Below, piece after piece: positions 48,401-60,830 of a stretch of 64,000 nucleotides of DNA. The notes beneath the pieces are model-generated. The model saw only the letters and a program-made list of their open reading frames with translations. It did not search any database and was not told where the DNA came from. The stretch lies in contig NC_133302.1 of the NCBI RefSeq assembly GCF_005239225.2, forward strand, positions 17,649,357 to 17,713,356. The letters are read 5' to 3'. Within the stretch, counting starts at the first letter, position 1; each line of letters opens with the position of its first letter. The translations under genes and the position numbers were made by a program. The DNA is from Populus alba (taxonomy: Eukaryota; Streptophyta; Magnoliopsida; Malpighiales; Salicaceae).

Positions 48401-49130
48401 AGTCCTCCCCCAAATTTTCACCCTATTTCCCTTTTAATCCAATAAACCAATAGCTTTGTCTCGCCACCTGTTGAACCCTTTTAAACCCACCACTCGCCCA
48501 CCATGTCTGCTAACATCCCACACCACACAAATTTACCACTATATCACTATCTACTTTTCACATCGTTCTGACTTTAGAATGAAAGGCCCAGATGGTTTTG
48601 AGGGAAAAAAAATTAGAACACAGCTCACAAAATGTGCAATTGTTTCTTTTTGTGTTAGTAACCTGTTTTTCATTCTATACCATTAAATTAATATTTTCCA
48701 TGTGGTTTTTTTTTATGATTTTAATGTGTGATATAAAAAATTTATTTGGTATATTTTTAATTAAAAAGCTTTTTTAAAAAACACACTACACCAAAAAATA
48801 TCAAACATGTTTTGATATTGTGGTTGTTTTTGCGGTTACAGTTTAAAAATAACTATTATTAGTTGTAGTTTTAAAATAGTAGGTTTGAAAAAATATGTGT
48901 TTTATTAAAACTATTTTGATGTAAATTTTTGTATGCAAAATAAATGAAAAGTAGATCTCCACAAATATAAACCAAGTTATTTTAACTTTTATAAAACCAA
49001 TGTTTGAAACCTAATTATATATGAGACCTAATGTAAAAGGCATAAGTTAATTATTTGACTAAATAAAAAAATTATTTTTTGTATTCTCTCTCTCTCTCTC
49101 TCTCTCTCTTGTTTTGTGGGGACCTAAAAA
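48400..49130. other. AT-rich interval without recognised genes
   Basis: It contains CACTACACCAAAAAA (48783-48797), which looks like a CACTA-type terminus but has no partner found, a near-palindrome TATCAAACATGTTTTGATA right after it, and a (CT)n microsatellite at 49085-49109. Confidence 0.5.
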
Positions 49131-49340
49131 ATGGATAACAACAATATTTTTGAAACTTTTGTGTGCCTCATGAATAAATCTCGTTTTGAATATTTGTTTC
49201 ATCAACTACCTGATTATACCATTTTGTGTACTTTAAGGTATCTCTATTTTCCTTTCCTTTATTCTTATAATGTGTATAAGTTAGACTATCGTTCGACCTT
49301 ATGTGTTTTTTTCTTCTACTTATTATGTTCCTGATACTCT
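49131..49340 (+). pseudogene. Copia integrase-hinge fragment
   Basis: LMNKSRFEYLFHQLPDYTIL and YNVYKLDYRSTLCVFF repeat the copia segment seen at about 48080-48360 (spacing to FLGYS). A second, shorter piece of the same gene type, truncated on both sides. Confidence 0.65.
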
Positions 49341-49459
49341 AGTATTAATGAATAGTACCTATAAATACTTTTAACTCTAGGGTAAGTAAATATAACACAA
49401 AAAAAAAATGTGATATTCCTAATTACAGTGTCATTGAATAAGTTCGCAAACTTTTGAAT

Positions 49460-51208
49460 TTTTAATAATGAAGAAAAAAATTTTCTATGCATTTTTCTTC
49501 TTGTTTACCCCTTTTTTTATTACTTGCTCTTTTTAGACAAGAATAAATAAAAAAAAGGTATTGCAACATATTTGCATTTAACAATAATGGTACACAGATT
49601 AAGCACATGGCAGAAAAAAATAATACACAAAAGAAAAAAAAAAGTGCGAGGAGGGCCCCAAATAAATCAACGAAGATCCCCAAATATTTCTAGAATTTTC
49701 TAATATAAAAAGAAGGCTCATTTGGCCAAATATTAAAACAAAAGATGATAAAAATTCACAACAAAAATATAAGGGTGTGTTTTGTCAAACACATCCTTAA
49801 CAAACACAAATTAGGCTGGTTGGGCCTAAGGCCCAGACCCGGCCCACTCTTTTTTTTTTTTTTTTATTGAGCTAGATCTAACCCAACCATACGGGCTGGA
49901 TTCAACCAACCTGGTCCGGCCCGGACCGATTACTAGTTCAGATTAGTAACCCAGCCGATCTTCTTCTCTCTGCAAGCGTGTGTGGACTGTCGCTTGCTAC
50001 AGTAAAGGATGAATTAAAATTTAAAGCGAGGGAAGAACGGGAAACTTAACTCGGCAGATGAAGGCCGAATGTTTGAAGATGATGGTGCAGTTCTGGAAAG
50101 CACTCTTGCTCTTCCTTTCGTTCTTCTTGTCTGTTACCTTCTCTTCCTTTTCTGTCCCTTTTTCTTGTTTCAGTGTTTTTTTACTCCCCCCCCCCCCCCG
50201 CTATTTTCTCTGGTTTTATCTCCTTTTTTTTTTTTTTTTGCTCTCCTCTCTGTTTTCTGTCCCCTGTTCTCTCCTCCTCTACTGCGTTCTCTCCTCTCTT
50301 TTTTTTTGCTCTCCTCACTGTTTTCTTTTCTTTGTTTTCTGTTCCCTGTTCTCCTCCTCTTCTGCGTTTTCTCCTCCCTTTTATGGCTGTTCTTTTGAGT
50401 ATTTATAGGGGATTCTCTGTTACCTCCGTCCACGTCTCCTTTCCTGATAAGCACGGCGTGGGAGGAGTTGGTTTCCTGTAAGGACTCAGGCGCCAACAGT
50501 CCTGTCACGGCCGGACTGTTGGTGGCAGACTTCGACTTGGACTCCAGAGGCGTGTCCGCAGGGGGAGCCTGATTGGATTGGGAACCTTAGCAAACCAAAA
50601 TCAATCTGCACTTGCTTGTGTTGAGCTGCCTATCTGGGCAGCATTTCAAGTTTTTTTTTTCTACGTAGGGAGCTCCCTCTGTTTCCAAAGGAAGAAAGAC
50701 GATGAATGGAAATTAAACGACGCGGTTTCTGGACTGGAGCGGCTTTTTTTCAATTTGATCCTTGAAGTTTTGACATTTTTTAATCAAGCTCCTGGTTAAA
50801 ATTGTAATTAGACCACTGGATTTCAACACCTTTTAAAAAACAGTCCTTGGCTTCCAAATTAATCATTTTAGTCCTTAATTGACCCTTTTAACTTTTAATT
50901 CTTTCAAAATTACCCCTGAACTTTAATATTTCTTCAATTAAGCTCCTACTTTTATTAATTGAACTAATTCAAAGTTTAATTAAGTCCCTAAACTTATCAA
51001 TTCTCTTGTTTGTTATCAAAAATTGTCTCCCAAATTTATAATTCCAACCCGATTAATCCTTAAAACTTTCAATTTGTGTTGTCCTGATCCAATTTTTAAA
51101 TTTTCTTCATTCATTCCATTTTTTTTCATTTCATTCATCATTTCATTTTATTTTTATTTATATAAAAATCAAAATCAAAATAAAAAAATAAAAAATTCGG
51201 TTATGACA
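49460..51208 (-). mobile_element. Truncated minus-strand LTR of the A/D family (H)
   Basis: Starts TGTCATAACC at 51208 on minus. 49560-49740 is the reverse complement of D's LTR segment 52800-53000. 49830-49960 is rich in GGCCC-type motifs seen in the other LTRs. The 3' end with the conserved block is absent. T-rich ORFs at 50058-50508 are low-complexity by-products. Inserted in the copia RT at 51209. Confidence 0.75.
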
Positions 51209-51660
51209 TCTGTTATCTTCTTGTCTATATCGATGACATTTTTATTCACCGGTAATAACTCTACTTTTGTTCAACATCTCATTACTTTGCTGAACTTAGA
51301 GTTTAAATTTCATAATTTAGGTAATGCTCTATTTTTTGGGAATTGAAGTTACCCCTACTAGCATGGATCTCATGCTTAGTCAACACAAATATGATTTTGA
51401 TATCTTTTGTCATGTTGGTATATCATTGTGCAAACCTATTGATACTCTAATCTCTACTTTTAAGATTGGATTGTAGTCTGGTGAGTTATTTTCAAACTCC
51501 ACTTGTTTCTGATAAATTATTGGTGCTCTTCAGTATCTCAACTTTATTAGATCGAATGTTACGTTGTAAACAAGGTCTGTCAATTTATGCATACTCTTAT
51601 TGAGAGTCATTGGCCTGTTGTTAAAATGATCTACTATAACAAAAACAAAGAGACTACCTA
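51209..51660 (+). pseudogene. Copia reverse transcriptase C-terminal fragment
   Basis: Starts at the YLLVYIDDI-equivalent (SVIFLSISMTFLFTGNN, active site lost by frameshift). Then LEFKFHNLGNALFFGN, the LSQHKYDFDI-like stretch and RSNVTLxVNKVCQFMHT (about 51545-51595). It follows H directly and is separated from the copia integrase piece (to 48400) by H and the AT-rich interval. It could be part of the same original element. Confidence 0.7.
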
Positions 51661-51988
51661 AGATTTTTTATTACACCACAATTCGATGCCATCAAAAGTT
51701 CTTAAGAGGCCATTTCCTGTATAAGTGAAGTTTGAATCTAGAGTATGTAAGCAAATACCAACTCAATAAAGGATGGTGGAGAAACAATTAAACAAGCTTA
51801 TAGTTCCCTCCTCAAAAACAATTTTGTTCCTCAAAACCAAATACCCCAAGTAGTACTAGTAGAGATTAGTCTCTAAGCTAACCTTTGGAATTTTCCTTAC
51901 ACCTATCCATGCCACTGCAAAAGCAACGAATCTAGTGTGCTCGATAAACAACATTGGATACCCCACCAATCTAAAACTTTCATCCAAA
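51661..51988. other. Left flank of element D
   Basis: No confident gene. 51715-51890 resembles decayed gypsy sequence (for example a PIPDRYR-like IQxRMVEKQLNKL stretch), not assigned. Confidence 0.35.
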
Positions 51989-51993
51989 CACTC
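51989..51993. other. Target-site duplication of element D, left
   Basis: CACTC, identical to 60066-60070. Confidence 0.9.
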
Positions 51994-53512
51994 TGTTGTA
52001 ACCCGATTTTGTCCTATTGGCTTTTTTAATTTATTTTTACGGGGTTTAAAATGTAAAATTAAAATATCAGAGATTTATTTCCATGAAAAGTATGATTTGT
52101 CAACTTCCATGAAAACTAGGGACTACAATGTGCAAGATAATCATATCTTCAAAGATAATCCTTGTTTTCAAGATAATGATAGTTATCTGCTTTCAAATTT
52201 GATTCTTAATCAAATTCAAACTTCAAAGAAGAAAATGAGTTTGATTGAAACTTTGTTTCTCACATACGAAGGGACTCTGGCACTCTAAATACAGATCTTA
52301 GTGTATGCACAAAAGAAGGGAGACGATATAGAGAAAAAAATGAGAAAAAAAACAATGGAGAAAAATAGAGAAAAAAAACAAAGAAGAAAAACAGGGTAGA
52401 CGACAAAAGTGAGAAAACAAAGGAGAGAACCAAAAAAAAAACAAGAACAGAGGGAGAAAAGACTGAAAAGAGGAGGAGAATTAGAGCATTCTCCAGCCGG
52501 TGCCTGCATTGTTACCTTCACCTTCGCATTTGGCTTCACCAGGTAAAGTCTTCTTCTTCTCTTTGTTTATGTGTAATTGTTGCAAGAAAACAGTGTAAAG
52601 GTAATTTAATTACCTTCGCACTATGCAATGCACAGGTGGGTTAAGCCACACATGCCTGTTGCGCACAAGCAAGTGACCAAGCTGGGCTAGCTAGGTCCAG
52701 CTCATCCCATATTGGTTTGGCTTAACCCAACCCCCAAAAAAAAAAAGTGTGGGTCAGATCTGGCTTTAGGCCCAGCAGGCCCAAATTATGTTTTATGCCC
52801 CTTTTAGTTTGATATTTGGCCAAAAGAGCCTCTTTTCGATGTCAAAAAATTCCAAAACTGTTTGGAGATCTTTGTTGATTTATTTGTGGGCCCCTCACAC
52901 TTTGATTTATTTTTTTTCTTTGTGTTTTGTATTTTTTTAAGTTATGTGCTCAATCTATGGCCTAGTATTGTTAAATGCAAATATGCGTGCAATGTTATTT
53001 TATTTCCATCTAAAAAGGGAAAATAATAATAATAAAGGATAAAAAAGAAAAATATGACATATAAAATTTCTTCTTCAAATTAATTTTTTTGCGAAAATAT
53101 TCCCTAATGTCAGAGTGAGGAGTATCATATTTTTTGGATTTGTGTGATATTTACCAATGCCAAAGTTGGAAATATTCGTAGGAATTGTTCACTAAAGCCA
53201 AAGTCAGGAACATGAAAGGAGGAATAGAAAAATGGAAAAAGAAGAACAAATTCTTAGCAATTTTAGACAAAACCAACATTGTAGCCTGCCTCAGGTAGGC
53301 CGCTTAGGGGGGATAACATCTTTCCTTTTACATAACCAGTCCTGTACCATAGAATCTCTGTTGACCAGTTAGGGTTCCTAGTGACCATAATACTAGGTGG
53401 TGACCTCCTTGAAAAAGATATTTTCCTCTAAAAGAACAAGATGCCAGGAATCTGTTCATGTTTCCAATCAAATGATTTTTTTAATCGATCACCATAATGT
53501 CCGGGTGTGATA
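51994..53512 (+). mobile_element. Element D 5' LTR
   Basis: Starts TGTTGTAACCCG and ends ...GGGTGTGATA (the 3' copy ends TGACA), 1519 bp. The TATA position reads CTCTAAATAC (52284-52293), mutated relative to CTATAAATAC in the 3' LTR. The conserved block is at 53280-53415. Confidence 0.92.
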
Positions 53513-54779
53513 GAATGACTACTCTACTAGGGACTTCTTAGGACTAAGCTTTGCTTTTTGTCTTTTTTTATTGCTAAAAAAATGTTTGTTGTTGTGTTTA
53601 TCAAGTTTTATTTACTGCTCTTTTTACTATTTTAGCATGCATAGTTATTCATGTTTATCATGCATATATATTGGATATGGATCTAAGGCCTTTACACATC
53701 ACTTATCTCTTTTTTAATACATGTGGTATCAACTTTAAGATAAGTGGAGGAGTAACGACACCTTAATGGCTTTAGCCTGGGTAAGGCTCACGAAACTATT
53801 CAACTCTCATATGATTGTTTGCTCAATAGTGGTCAATATGCCGAACTGATATTACCTAGAGCCTCTATCTTCACACTGCTTATAAACCTCATATCAACCT
53901 TTCGAGGATGATCACTGAGCATGTGAAAGACCTTTGAGACTAAATAGCAAAATTATCATCATGCATTTAATGACTAGATCATATCCTTTAGGTTAATCCC
54001 TGTGTAATTTCACTAAGATAAGCTTAAACGTGTAAGCATCATCATTATAAAGCTTTCGGGTGACATAATGGCTGTTATTCCTAAGATAACAATTGTTGAG
54101 TATGGACTCAAGTCTAAAACCATGCAAATGACCAAGGAAGATTGTCCTAGACTGGATGTTAGTGAGATACCGCTACTTAAAGACATTAGATGCATAATAA
54201 AAGACACCAAGAATGTGGCTAAAAGCTCATATGACAAAAGGCTAAACAAATCTCCTCTCGGCATTGCAGTGAGTATCAAATTCTGATCTAACCACACATC
54301 AATAGAATAATGATCGATTGTGTCACCCTCTAAAGGGCGAATCCATACCCAATATGTTGCATTCATCTTCAAGCATGTTTGAACATACACTTATGAACTG
54401 TCATAATACCGCACTTCAGGTGAAATATAGGTCCCCTATTAAAACACACCTATAACACTTAGCTGTGAAAAAGACAAATGGAAAACAAAGAAAAAACTAG
54501 TTGGAAGCCCAACACCAAAAAGAGATAGAAAGTCTTAGAGAAGAAGTCGCAAGGCTTACTAGCCTACTCGAACAAGCCTTGAGATCTAAACCTGAAGAAG
54601 CAAAATTTGTAGCTTAGCCTGAACCTATGCTCGTAAATGCATAGAATCTGGGGGTAAATAAGGTGTCTCAATAGGCAATGTACTCCCAATTTGCTCAACC
54701 AGCATATCCTATGACAATGCCATCTTCCATTGAATTTATAATAAAGGAATCTCAAAAGAACAAGATGGTAAAAGAAAAT

Positions 54780-55560
54780 GGCCTGGACAAATAGGCTGCC
54801 CTAGAACAAAGACTAAGGGCAATCAAGGGAACTAGCCTACATGACCATATAAAAGCTGTCGAGATGTGTTTGGTACCTGACGTAGTCATTCATAAGAAGT
54901 TTAGGTTGCTCGAATTTGTCAAATATACAGGAACTCAATTCCATGTAACTCATCTCAAGGCCTACTACAACAAAATGGCTGAGGTGGTCTATTATGAGAA
55001 ACGATTGATTCACTTATTTCAAGATAATTTGAGTGACATTGCTTATACTTGGTATATGTGGTTGAACAATACCAAGATAAAAACTAAAAGGACTTAGTTG
55101 ATGCCTTTATTAGGCAATATAAGTTCAATATGGATGTGGGCCCTGATAGGTCAAGCTTGTAAGCTATGGAAAAGGACAACAAGGAGTCCATAAGAGAATA
55201 CACTTATAGGTGGTGTGAGACAGCCGCACAAGCTAATCCTTCTTTATCTAGAGAAGGAGATGATCAATTTGTTTGTCAACACTTTCAAGGCCCCATACTT
55301 TGAATACCTGGTTGGAAGCTCTACATAATATTTTCCTGACCTGGTTACTATAGCTGAGAGGATTGAACAAACTATCCATTTAGAAAGGATTGCTGACTTA
55401 ATTGAGAAAAAAAATTTCACTAGAGAAAAGAAAGAAACCAATGTTCGCAATCTCAAAGGTCATTACAAAAACGATAAAAAAAGCTACCAAAACAACGACA
55501 TCTAGAGATCACTTGTCCTGAAGACAAGTTGTAGTGTCATTAGGCCAAGACTAGTCTATG
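54780..55560 (+). pseudogene. Element D gag-like gene, broken
   Basis: The frame 54864-55097 has KFRLLEFVKYTGTQFHVTHL, AYYNKMAEV and HLFQDNLSDIAYTWYMWLNN, matching the plant Ty3/gypsy gag consensus (KYxGTxxPxxHLxxY, LFxDSLxGxAxxWY). It continues after a TAG at 55095 in shifted frames through INLFVNTFKAPYFEYLVGSS and VTIAERIEQTIHLERI (about 55260-55400), the end of the retrotran_gag domain. No zinc knuckle is evident. Type Tat/Ogre-like. Not functional as it stands. Confidence 0.75.
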
Positions 55561-57359
55561 TATGACCTTAATTGACAATTAGAAAGGTGCTCTTGTCAAG
55601 GAATTCATAGGAGAGAGATGGTTGCATAATGGTATGTAGTGGACTTGTTGTTCATAGACTCATAAAAAGCATTTCTTTGTGAAATTCCAAATCATCACAT
55701 TGGATGAGGTCAAAGTTTATTGATCTTAAATGCTTGCGCTTAAAATGAGGAAAGGCCATCTTTTTTATTCCTTTCACATTCTAAAAGAGTATATCCCTTG
55801 CGGTTCTATTTCGAGCCTAAATAATGTTTCTTTCATGAAAAATCCTGACTATGATCACACCCTACACTAGGGGCAAGTGAAAATTTCAATGAGAAAAGAT
55901 GAAAAAACCGTAAGAAAGCCGAAAAGGCAAAAGAGCCAAGAAACTCAATGACTAGGGGGGCATGCCCAAATCACAAGAAAGAGTGATAACCAAGATAAAG
56001 TGAGTATGCCCTAAAAAAGAAATGAAAAAAGAAAAAGGGCGAATCAAAGAAAAATGATAAAAAAAAGGGGGAATGACATAAAGAGTGGAACTACTGATAG
56101 TGACCTTTAGTCTTTGAAACCCTGCAACACTCTTTGAGCCTTATGAATCCTTTTCTTTCATAGCCAAAAACCACAGCCTACATTACGTGCATGTAAAAGT
56201 CTTTTCTAATCAAGAAAGCAAGCAACCTAGAACAATAAACAATGCTCTCAAAATGCAAAGAGTATTTTTTTATAGGAGTCATGACATCGAGAACAAACTA
56301 CTCATTATTATTCATGCTGATAAAATAAGTGTTCAAAAATAGATAAGTTTTTCTCAAACAAAACCTTGAGCTTTTTCTCGAGCCCTTCTCTTTGGAAACC
56401 CATAAGAAACAAAAGGTCACCTCATGACGTACTTTCACCAAAGATAATATCACCAAACACAAAGAGAAACAAAATCTCTTTTCCAAGAAAAAAACCAAGG
56501 GGTTGCAAGATTTCAAAAGCAAATGCTTTTAAACTTACATCAAAACAATTTTTGTTTTCAAAATGCAAGATCAAGATTTCAAGATTCATTTTGGATAAAT
56601 ATTCCTTCACCAAACTGAATGAGAGAGATGAGAGAATGGTCGCTTAAAAACCATTATTTGGTAGAGATGCTAACAAAGCACACCTAGAGGCAATGACCAG
56701 TACAAGGGGGCAACATTAAGTTTAGAAGGAAAATTGATCCCTTCTAGAAAAAGAGATGACCATTTCATACAACAAGACAAGGGGGCATTTTAGTTTATAA
56801 AAGGCAGCTTGATCCTTTCAGAAAGTGACAACAAATGTTTTTAAAAGTGAGACGAGGATTAATGAATGATCCTCACAAATTATTTGACGAGACAAAAAAT
56901 CTCTAGCAAGCAAGTGAGTCACGATGGGCACCATGAAGGCTGAGCTGTGTAAATGATCTGAGAAGAGACTTACATGGGCCATTCGAGTAGGCTAGAAGCT
57001 AAACAACGAAGATGACCTAAATCAGAGATAACAAGTCCTCATCCATCAAGCAACAAAAAGATTAAGAAGAAACAGGGGTCTATATTTCAAATCAGGTAAA
57101 TATGCATGCATATCATCTAAACGTTGAGATGTTGGACAATAAGCTTTGCAAAATTCACAAAAAAAAATTCTCTAACGGGATCCATCAAATGGAAGGCCAC
57201 CTTTAAATGGCCAAGATTGAAATTTATTTTGAAATTTTTTTCACTTTTGAGAAATTTTCAACCTTGCAGGCTTCCCATGAGAATTAGGCCACCTAAAAAA
57301 AGAATATCTTCGTATTTGTCACCAGCTTTTATTTCCCATCCTAAAGTAGTGTGTTTCCT

Positions 57360-58280
57360 TTTGAGTGCGTCTTCGAGTGCACCTCCGAGCTTTCGATCAT
57401 CCTTTTAAGTGCACCTCTGAGCCCTCACCTCTTTTTTTAGTGCGCCTTCAAGCCCTCACCTTCTTTGGAGTGTGCCTTCAAGCTCTCACCTCCTTCGAGC
57501 GCACCTTCGAGCCCTCAGCTCTTTTTTAATTGTGTATTTGAGCCCTCACCTCCTTTTGAGTGTGCCTTCAAGCCCTCACCTCCTTCGAGTGCACCTTTGA
57601 GCCCTCGACCATCCTTTTGAGTGCACCTTCGAGCTCTCATTTTCTTTCAAGTGTGCCTTCGAGCCCTCACCATCCTTTGAATGTGCCTTCGAGCCCTTGA
57701 CTATCCTTTTAAGTGTCCCTCACAATTTTTTTAGTGTGCCTTCGAGTCGTCACCTATTTTGAGTGCACCTTCGAGCCCTCTACCATCCTTTTGAGTGCGC
57801 CTTCAAGCCCTCACCTTGTTTTTTAGTTTACATTAGAGCCCTCACCTCCTTTTAAGTGTGCCTTTGAGCCCTCACCTCTTTCGAGTGCACCTTCGAGCCT
57901 TCGACCATCCTTTGAGAGCGACTTTGAGCTCTCACCTCCTTCAAATGTGCCTTCGAGCGCTCGACCATCCTTTTGAGTGCGTGTTCGAGCCTTCATTTTC
58001 TTTTGAGTGCGCTTGCGAGCCCTCACCTCTTTTTTTTTTTTGTGCATCTTCGAGCCCTCACCTTTTTAAAATGCGTCTTCGAGCCCTCAACCATTTTTTT
58101 GAGTGCACATTTAAGCCCTCGCCTCTTTTTTAGTGTGCCTTCAAGCCTTTAATTCCTTTTCAACTATATATTCGAGCCCTCACCTCTTTTCGAGTTCACC
58201 TTCGAGCCCTCATCTTCTGTTTGAGTGATCATTTGAGCCCCCATCTTAGAGATAGTGCATCTTTAAGCCCTGTCATGTCA
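57360..58280 (+). repeat. Minisatellite array 2 of element D
   Basis: About 28 units with consensus GAGTGCACCTTCGAGCCCTC plus ACC and a T-rich linker, period about 30 bp, variable. Reverse complement of the array at 2480-2760. It gives several short ORFs on both strands (for example 57823-58047), which are not genes. Confidence 0.9.
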
Positions 58281-58304
58281 TCCCTGTAAGACTTTTTTTT
58301 TCAC

Positions 58305-58500
58305 TTGGGTAGGTCACCCATTACAGTGAGACCCTTTCTTGGGTAAGTCACCCATTACAATAAGACCACTTTTTTTTATTGGGTAGGTCACCGATTACAA
58401 TGAGATCTTTTTTTTTTTCTTGGGTAGGCCATCTATTACAACGAGACCTTTTTTTTGTATATTTTTTTCACCGGGTAGGTCACTCATTACAATGAGACCA
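58305..58500 (+). repeat. Minisatellite array 1 of element D
   Basis: Five units of GGGTAGGTCACCCATTACAA plus TGAGACC with T-rich linkers. Reverse complement of the array at 1960-2490. Confidence 0.9.
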
Positions 58501-58625
58501 TTATAAAAAAAAAACTCAATAAAAAAAAAAGAGGAAGGATTTTCACAATTATTCTTCTTTACAAAACTTACTATACAAAGTCAAAAGAAAAAAAATTTCT
58601 AATGCCTTTGCACTGTAAGCATTGT

Positions 58626-58639
58626 AAAGAGGGGGAAAC
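58626..58639 (+). other. Polypurine tract of element D
   Basis: AAAGAGGGGGAAAC immediately before TGTTGTGACC. Confidence 0.85.
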
Positions 58640-60065
58640 TGTTGTGACCTAATTTTGGCCCATTGGCTTTTTTTAATTTAATTTTATAGGATTTAAAATG
58701 TAAAATTAAAATATTAGAGATTTATTTCGATGAAAAGTGTGATATGTCAACTTGTATGAAAACTAGGGACTAGAATGTGCTTTTGTCATTCTATCCTTAT
58801 CTTTAAGATAATTCCTATCTTCAAAATAATCCTTGTCTTAAATATAATGATAGTTATCCGCTTTCAAATTTGATTCTTAATCAAATTCAAACTTCAAATA
58901 AGGGAATGAGTTTTAATGAAACTTTGTTTCTCACACACGAAGGGACTCTAGCACTATAAATACAAATCTCAGTGTATGCACAAAAAGGGGGAGACGATAT
59001 AGACAAAAAAACAAATGAGAAAAACATAGAAAAAAACAAGGGAGAAACACAAGGGAGACTATAGAAGTGAGAAAACAAAGGAGAGAACAAAAAAAAAACA
59101 AGAACAAAGGGAGGAGAGACTAAAAAGAGGAGGAAAAGGAGAGCATTCTCCAGCTAGTGCCTGCATTGTTGCCTTCACCTTCGCCTTCGGCTTCACTAGG
59201 TAAAGTCTTCTTCTTCTCTCTGTTTCTATGTCATTGTTGCAGGAAAACAGTGCAAAGGTAATTTAATTAACTTCACACTATACAGTGCACGTGTAGGTTG
59301 AGCCACGCATGCTTGCTACCCAACCAGGTCCAACCCAGCCCATGTTTGTTGGACTCATCCCAACACAAAAACAAAGAAGAAAAGAGCGTGGGACGAATCT
59401 GGGCTTTGGGCCAAGCTGACCCAAATTATGTTTATTAAGGGTATGTTTGGCGAAACACACCCTTATGCCTTGGCCATAAATTTTATGCCCATTTTAGTTT
59501 GATATTTAGCCAAACGAGCCCCTTTTTGACATAAAAAAATTCCAAAAAATATTTAGAGATCTTTGTTGATTTATTTGTGGGCCCCTCGCACTTTGATTTA
59601 TTTTTTTTCTTTGCATTTTGTATTTTTTTTAAGTTATGTGCTCAATCTGTGGACTATGATTGTTAAATGCAAATATGTCATGCAATGTTTTTTCATTTCC
59701 ATATGAAAAGGGCAACTAATAATAAAGGATAAATTAGAAAAAAATGACATTGAAAATTTCTTCTTCAAATTCATTTTTTGCGAAAATATTCACTGAAATG
59801 GGCATATTCACCATTATGCCTTGGGAAAAGGGAGAACAAATTCTTAGCAATTTTAAACAAAACCAACAATGCAGACTGCCTCAAGTAACCAGTCACATAC
59901 CATAGAATCTCGGTTGACCAGTTAAGGTTCCTAGTGACCATAATACTAGGTGGCGATTCCTTCGACAAGATATTTTTCCCTAAAAGAACAGTATTCCATA
60001 TATTTGTTCTTGTTTCCAATCGAGTGATAATTTTTAATTGGTCACCGTGATGTTCGGGTGTGACA
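58640..60065 (+). mobile_element. Element D 3' LTR
   Basis: Starts TGTTGTGACC and ends GGGTGTGACA, 1426 bp. Clear TATA box CTATAAATAC at 58954-58963. The conserved block (59870-59965) is shorter than in the 5' LTR. Collinear with 51994-53512 with scattered differences and small indels. Confidence 0.92.
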
Positions 60066-60070
60066 CACTC
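60066..60070. other. Target-site duplication of element D, right
   Basis: CACTC, identical to 51989-51993. Confidence 0.9.
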
Positions 60071-60830
60071 TTATACACACATTGTATAATAAGATTCTCT
60101 GAAGTTTCCAAATTTGAGCTGCAAAAGACATATGAAGCTTAAGTGGCAAGCAAAACATTATGGTGATGGAGAAAAGCTCTTATACTAACTTTGTCCTGAA
60201 CAGCCAACCAAAGGAACACCTGAACTTTCGGAGGGGCCCCTTTAATCCAGACGTTGGCTTTAAAAACTCTATCATTAGCAAAAGAGGTACTATCAATTAG
60301 GGTGCAACAAGACTTAACTTGGAAGCTTCCTTTAAAATTACACGGACATATGATTTTTTCATCTTTTCCATGCCGAATTATCATTGGCTCTACCATTGAG
60401 AGCAATTAATGATATTGTTGCTCTTCATGAGATAAGAGGTTCCTACACCAAACCAAATTCCATCGCCAATGATCGTTCACCCATTGACCCATCTCATGAA
60501 CCAAACCATTATGAATAATAAAACTTCGTAAAGCCTGGAGAAAATGCTACACAGAGCATTTGATCCTATCCACACATCAAATGAAAAAAGGATGGAGGAC
60601 CCATCACCAATCATGAATTTAATGTTTTAACGTAATATTGAGCCAATAACACTATTTGGATCCAAGATTGACAAAATGTCTTTCCAAAATGGGGAAATAT
60701 GACCATGCAATTTTGGGATCCATTCTCGAAAGTTTGGGAGTAAAAATGGGATGTTACCTATTTCCATATCCATTTGAAAAGCATGGATATATTTTTAGAC
60801 ATTAAAGAAACCATCCCAAGTGTCGCACGT
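60071..60830 (-). pseudogene. LINE-type zf-RVT fragment
   Basis: The minus-strand frame 60139-60405 reads FKANVWIKGAPPKVQVFLWL and then VSIRAFLHHHN, the zf-RVT domain found at the C-terminus of plant non-LTR retrotransposon proteins. Further upstream on minus (about 60400-60490) is WVNDHWRWNLVWCRNLLSHE, the preceding segment. It is interrupted by stops. Confidence 0.7.

Larger units (their letters stand above)
53513..58639 (+). mobile_element. Element D internal region (gag remnant and arrays, no pol)
   Basis: 5.1 kb between the LTRs. It starts with a degenerate primer-binding site (CTACTCTACTAGGGACTTCT at 53518). A leader to about 54.8 kb is followed by gag-like sequence to about 55.55 kb, then 55.6-57.1 kb without recognised coding motifs, then the two arrays and the polypurine tract. 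No RT, RNase H or integrase seen. D is thus a TR-GAG-like, non-autonomous element. Total length with LTRs 8072 bp. Confidence 0.85.

Noticed and set aside
50058..50508. Four overlapping ORFs with hydrophobic or charged composition
   Set aside because: T/C-rich low-complexity LTR sequence; the apparent membrane segments come from TTT and CTC runs.
57823..58133. Repeat-protein-like ORFs
   Set aside because: Produced by the ~30-bp minisatellite being divisible by 3; the frame is not kept along the array.
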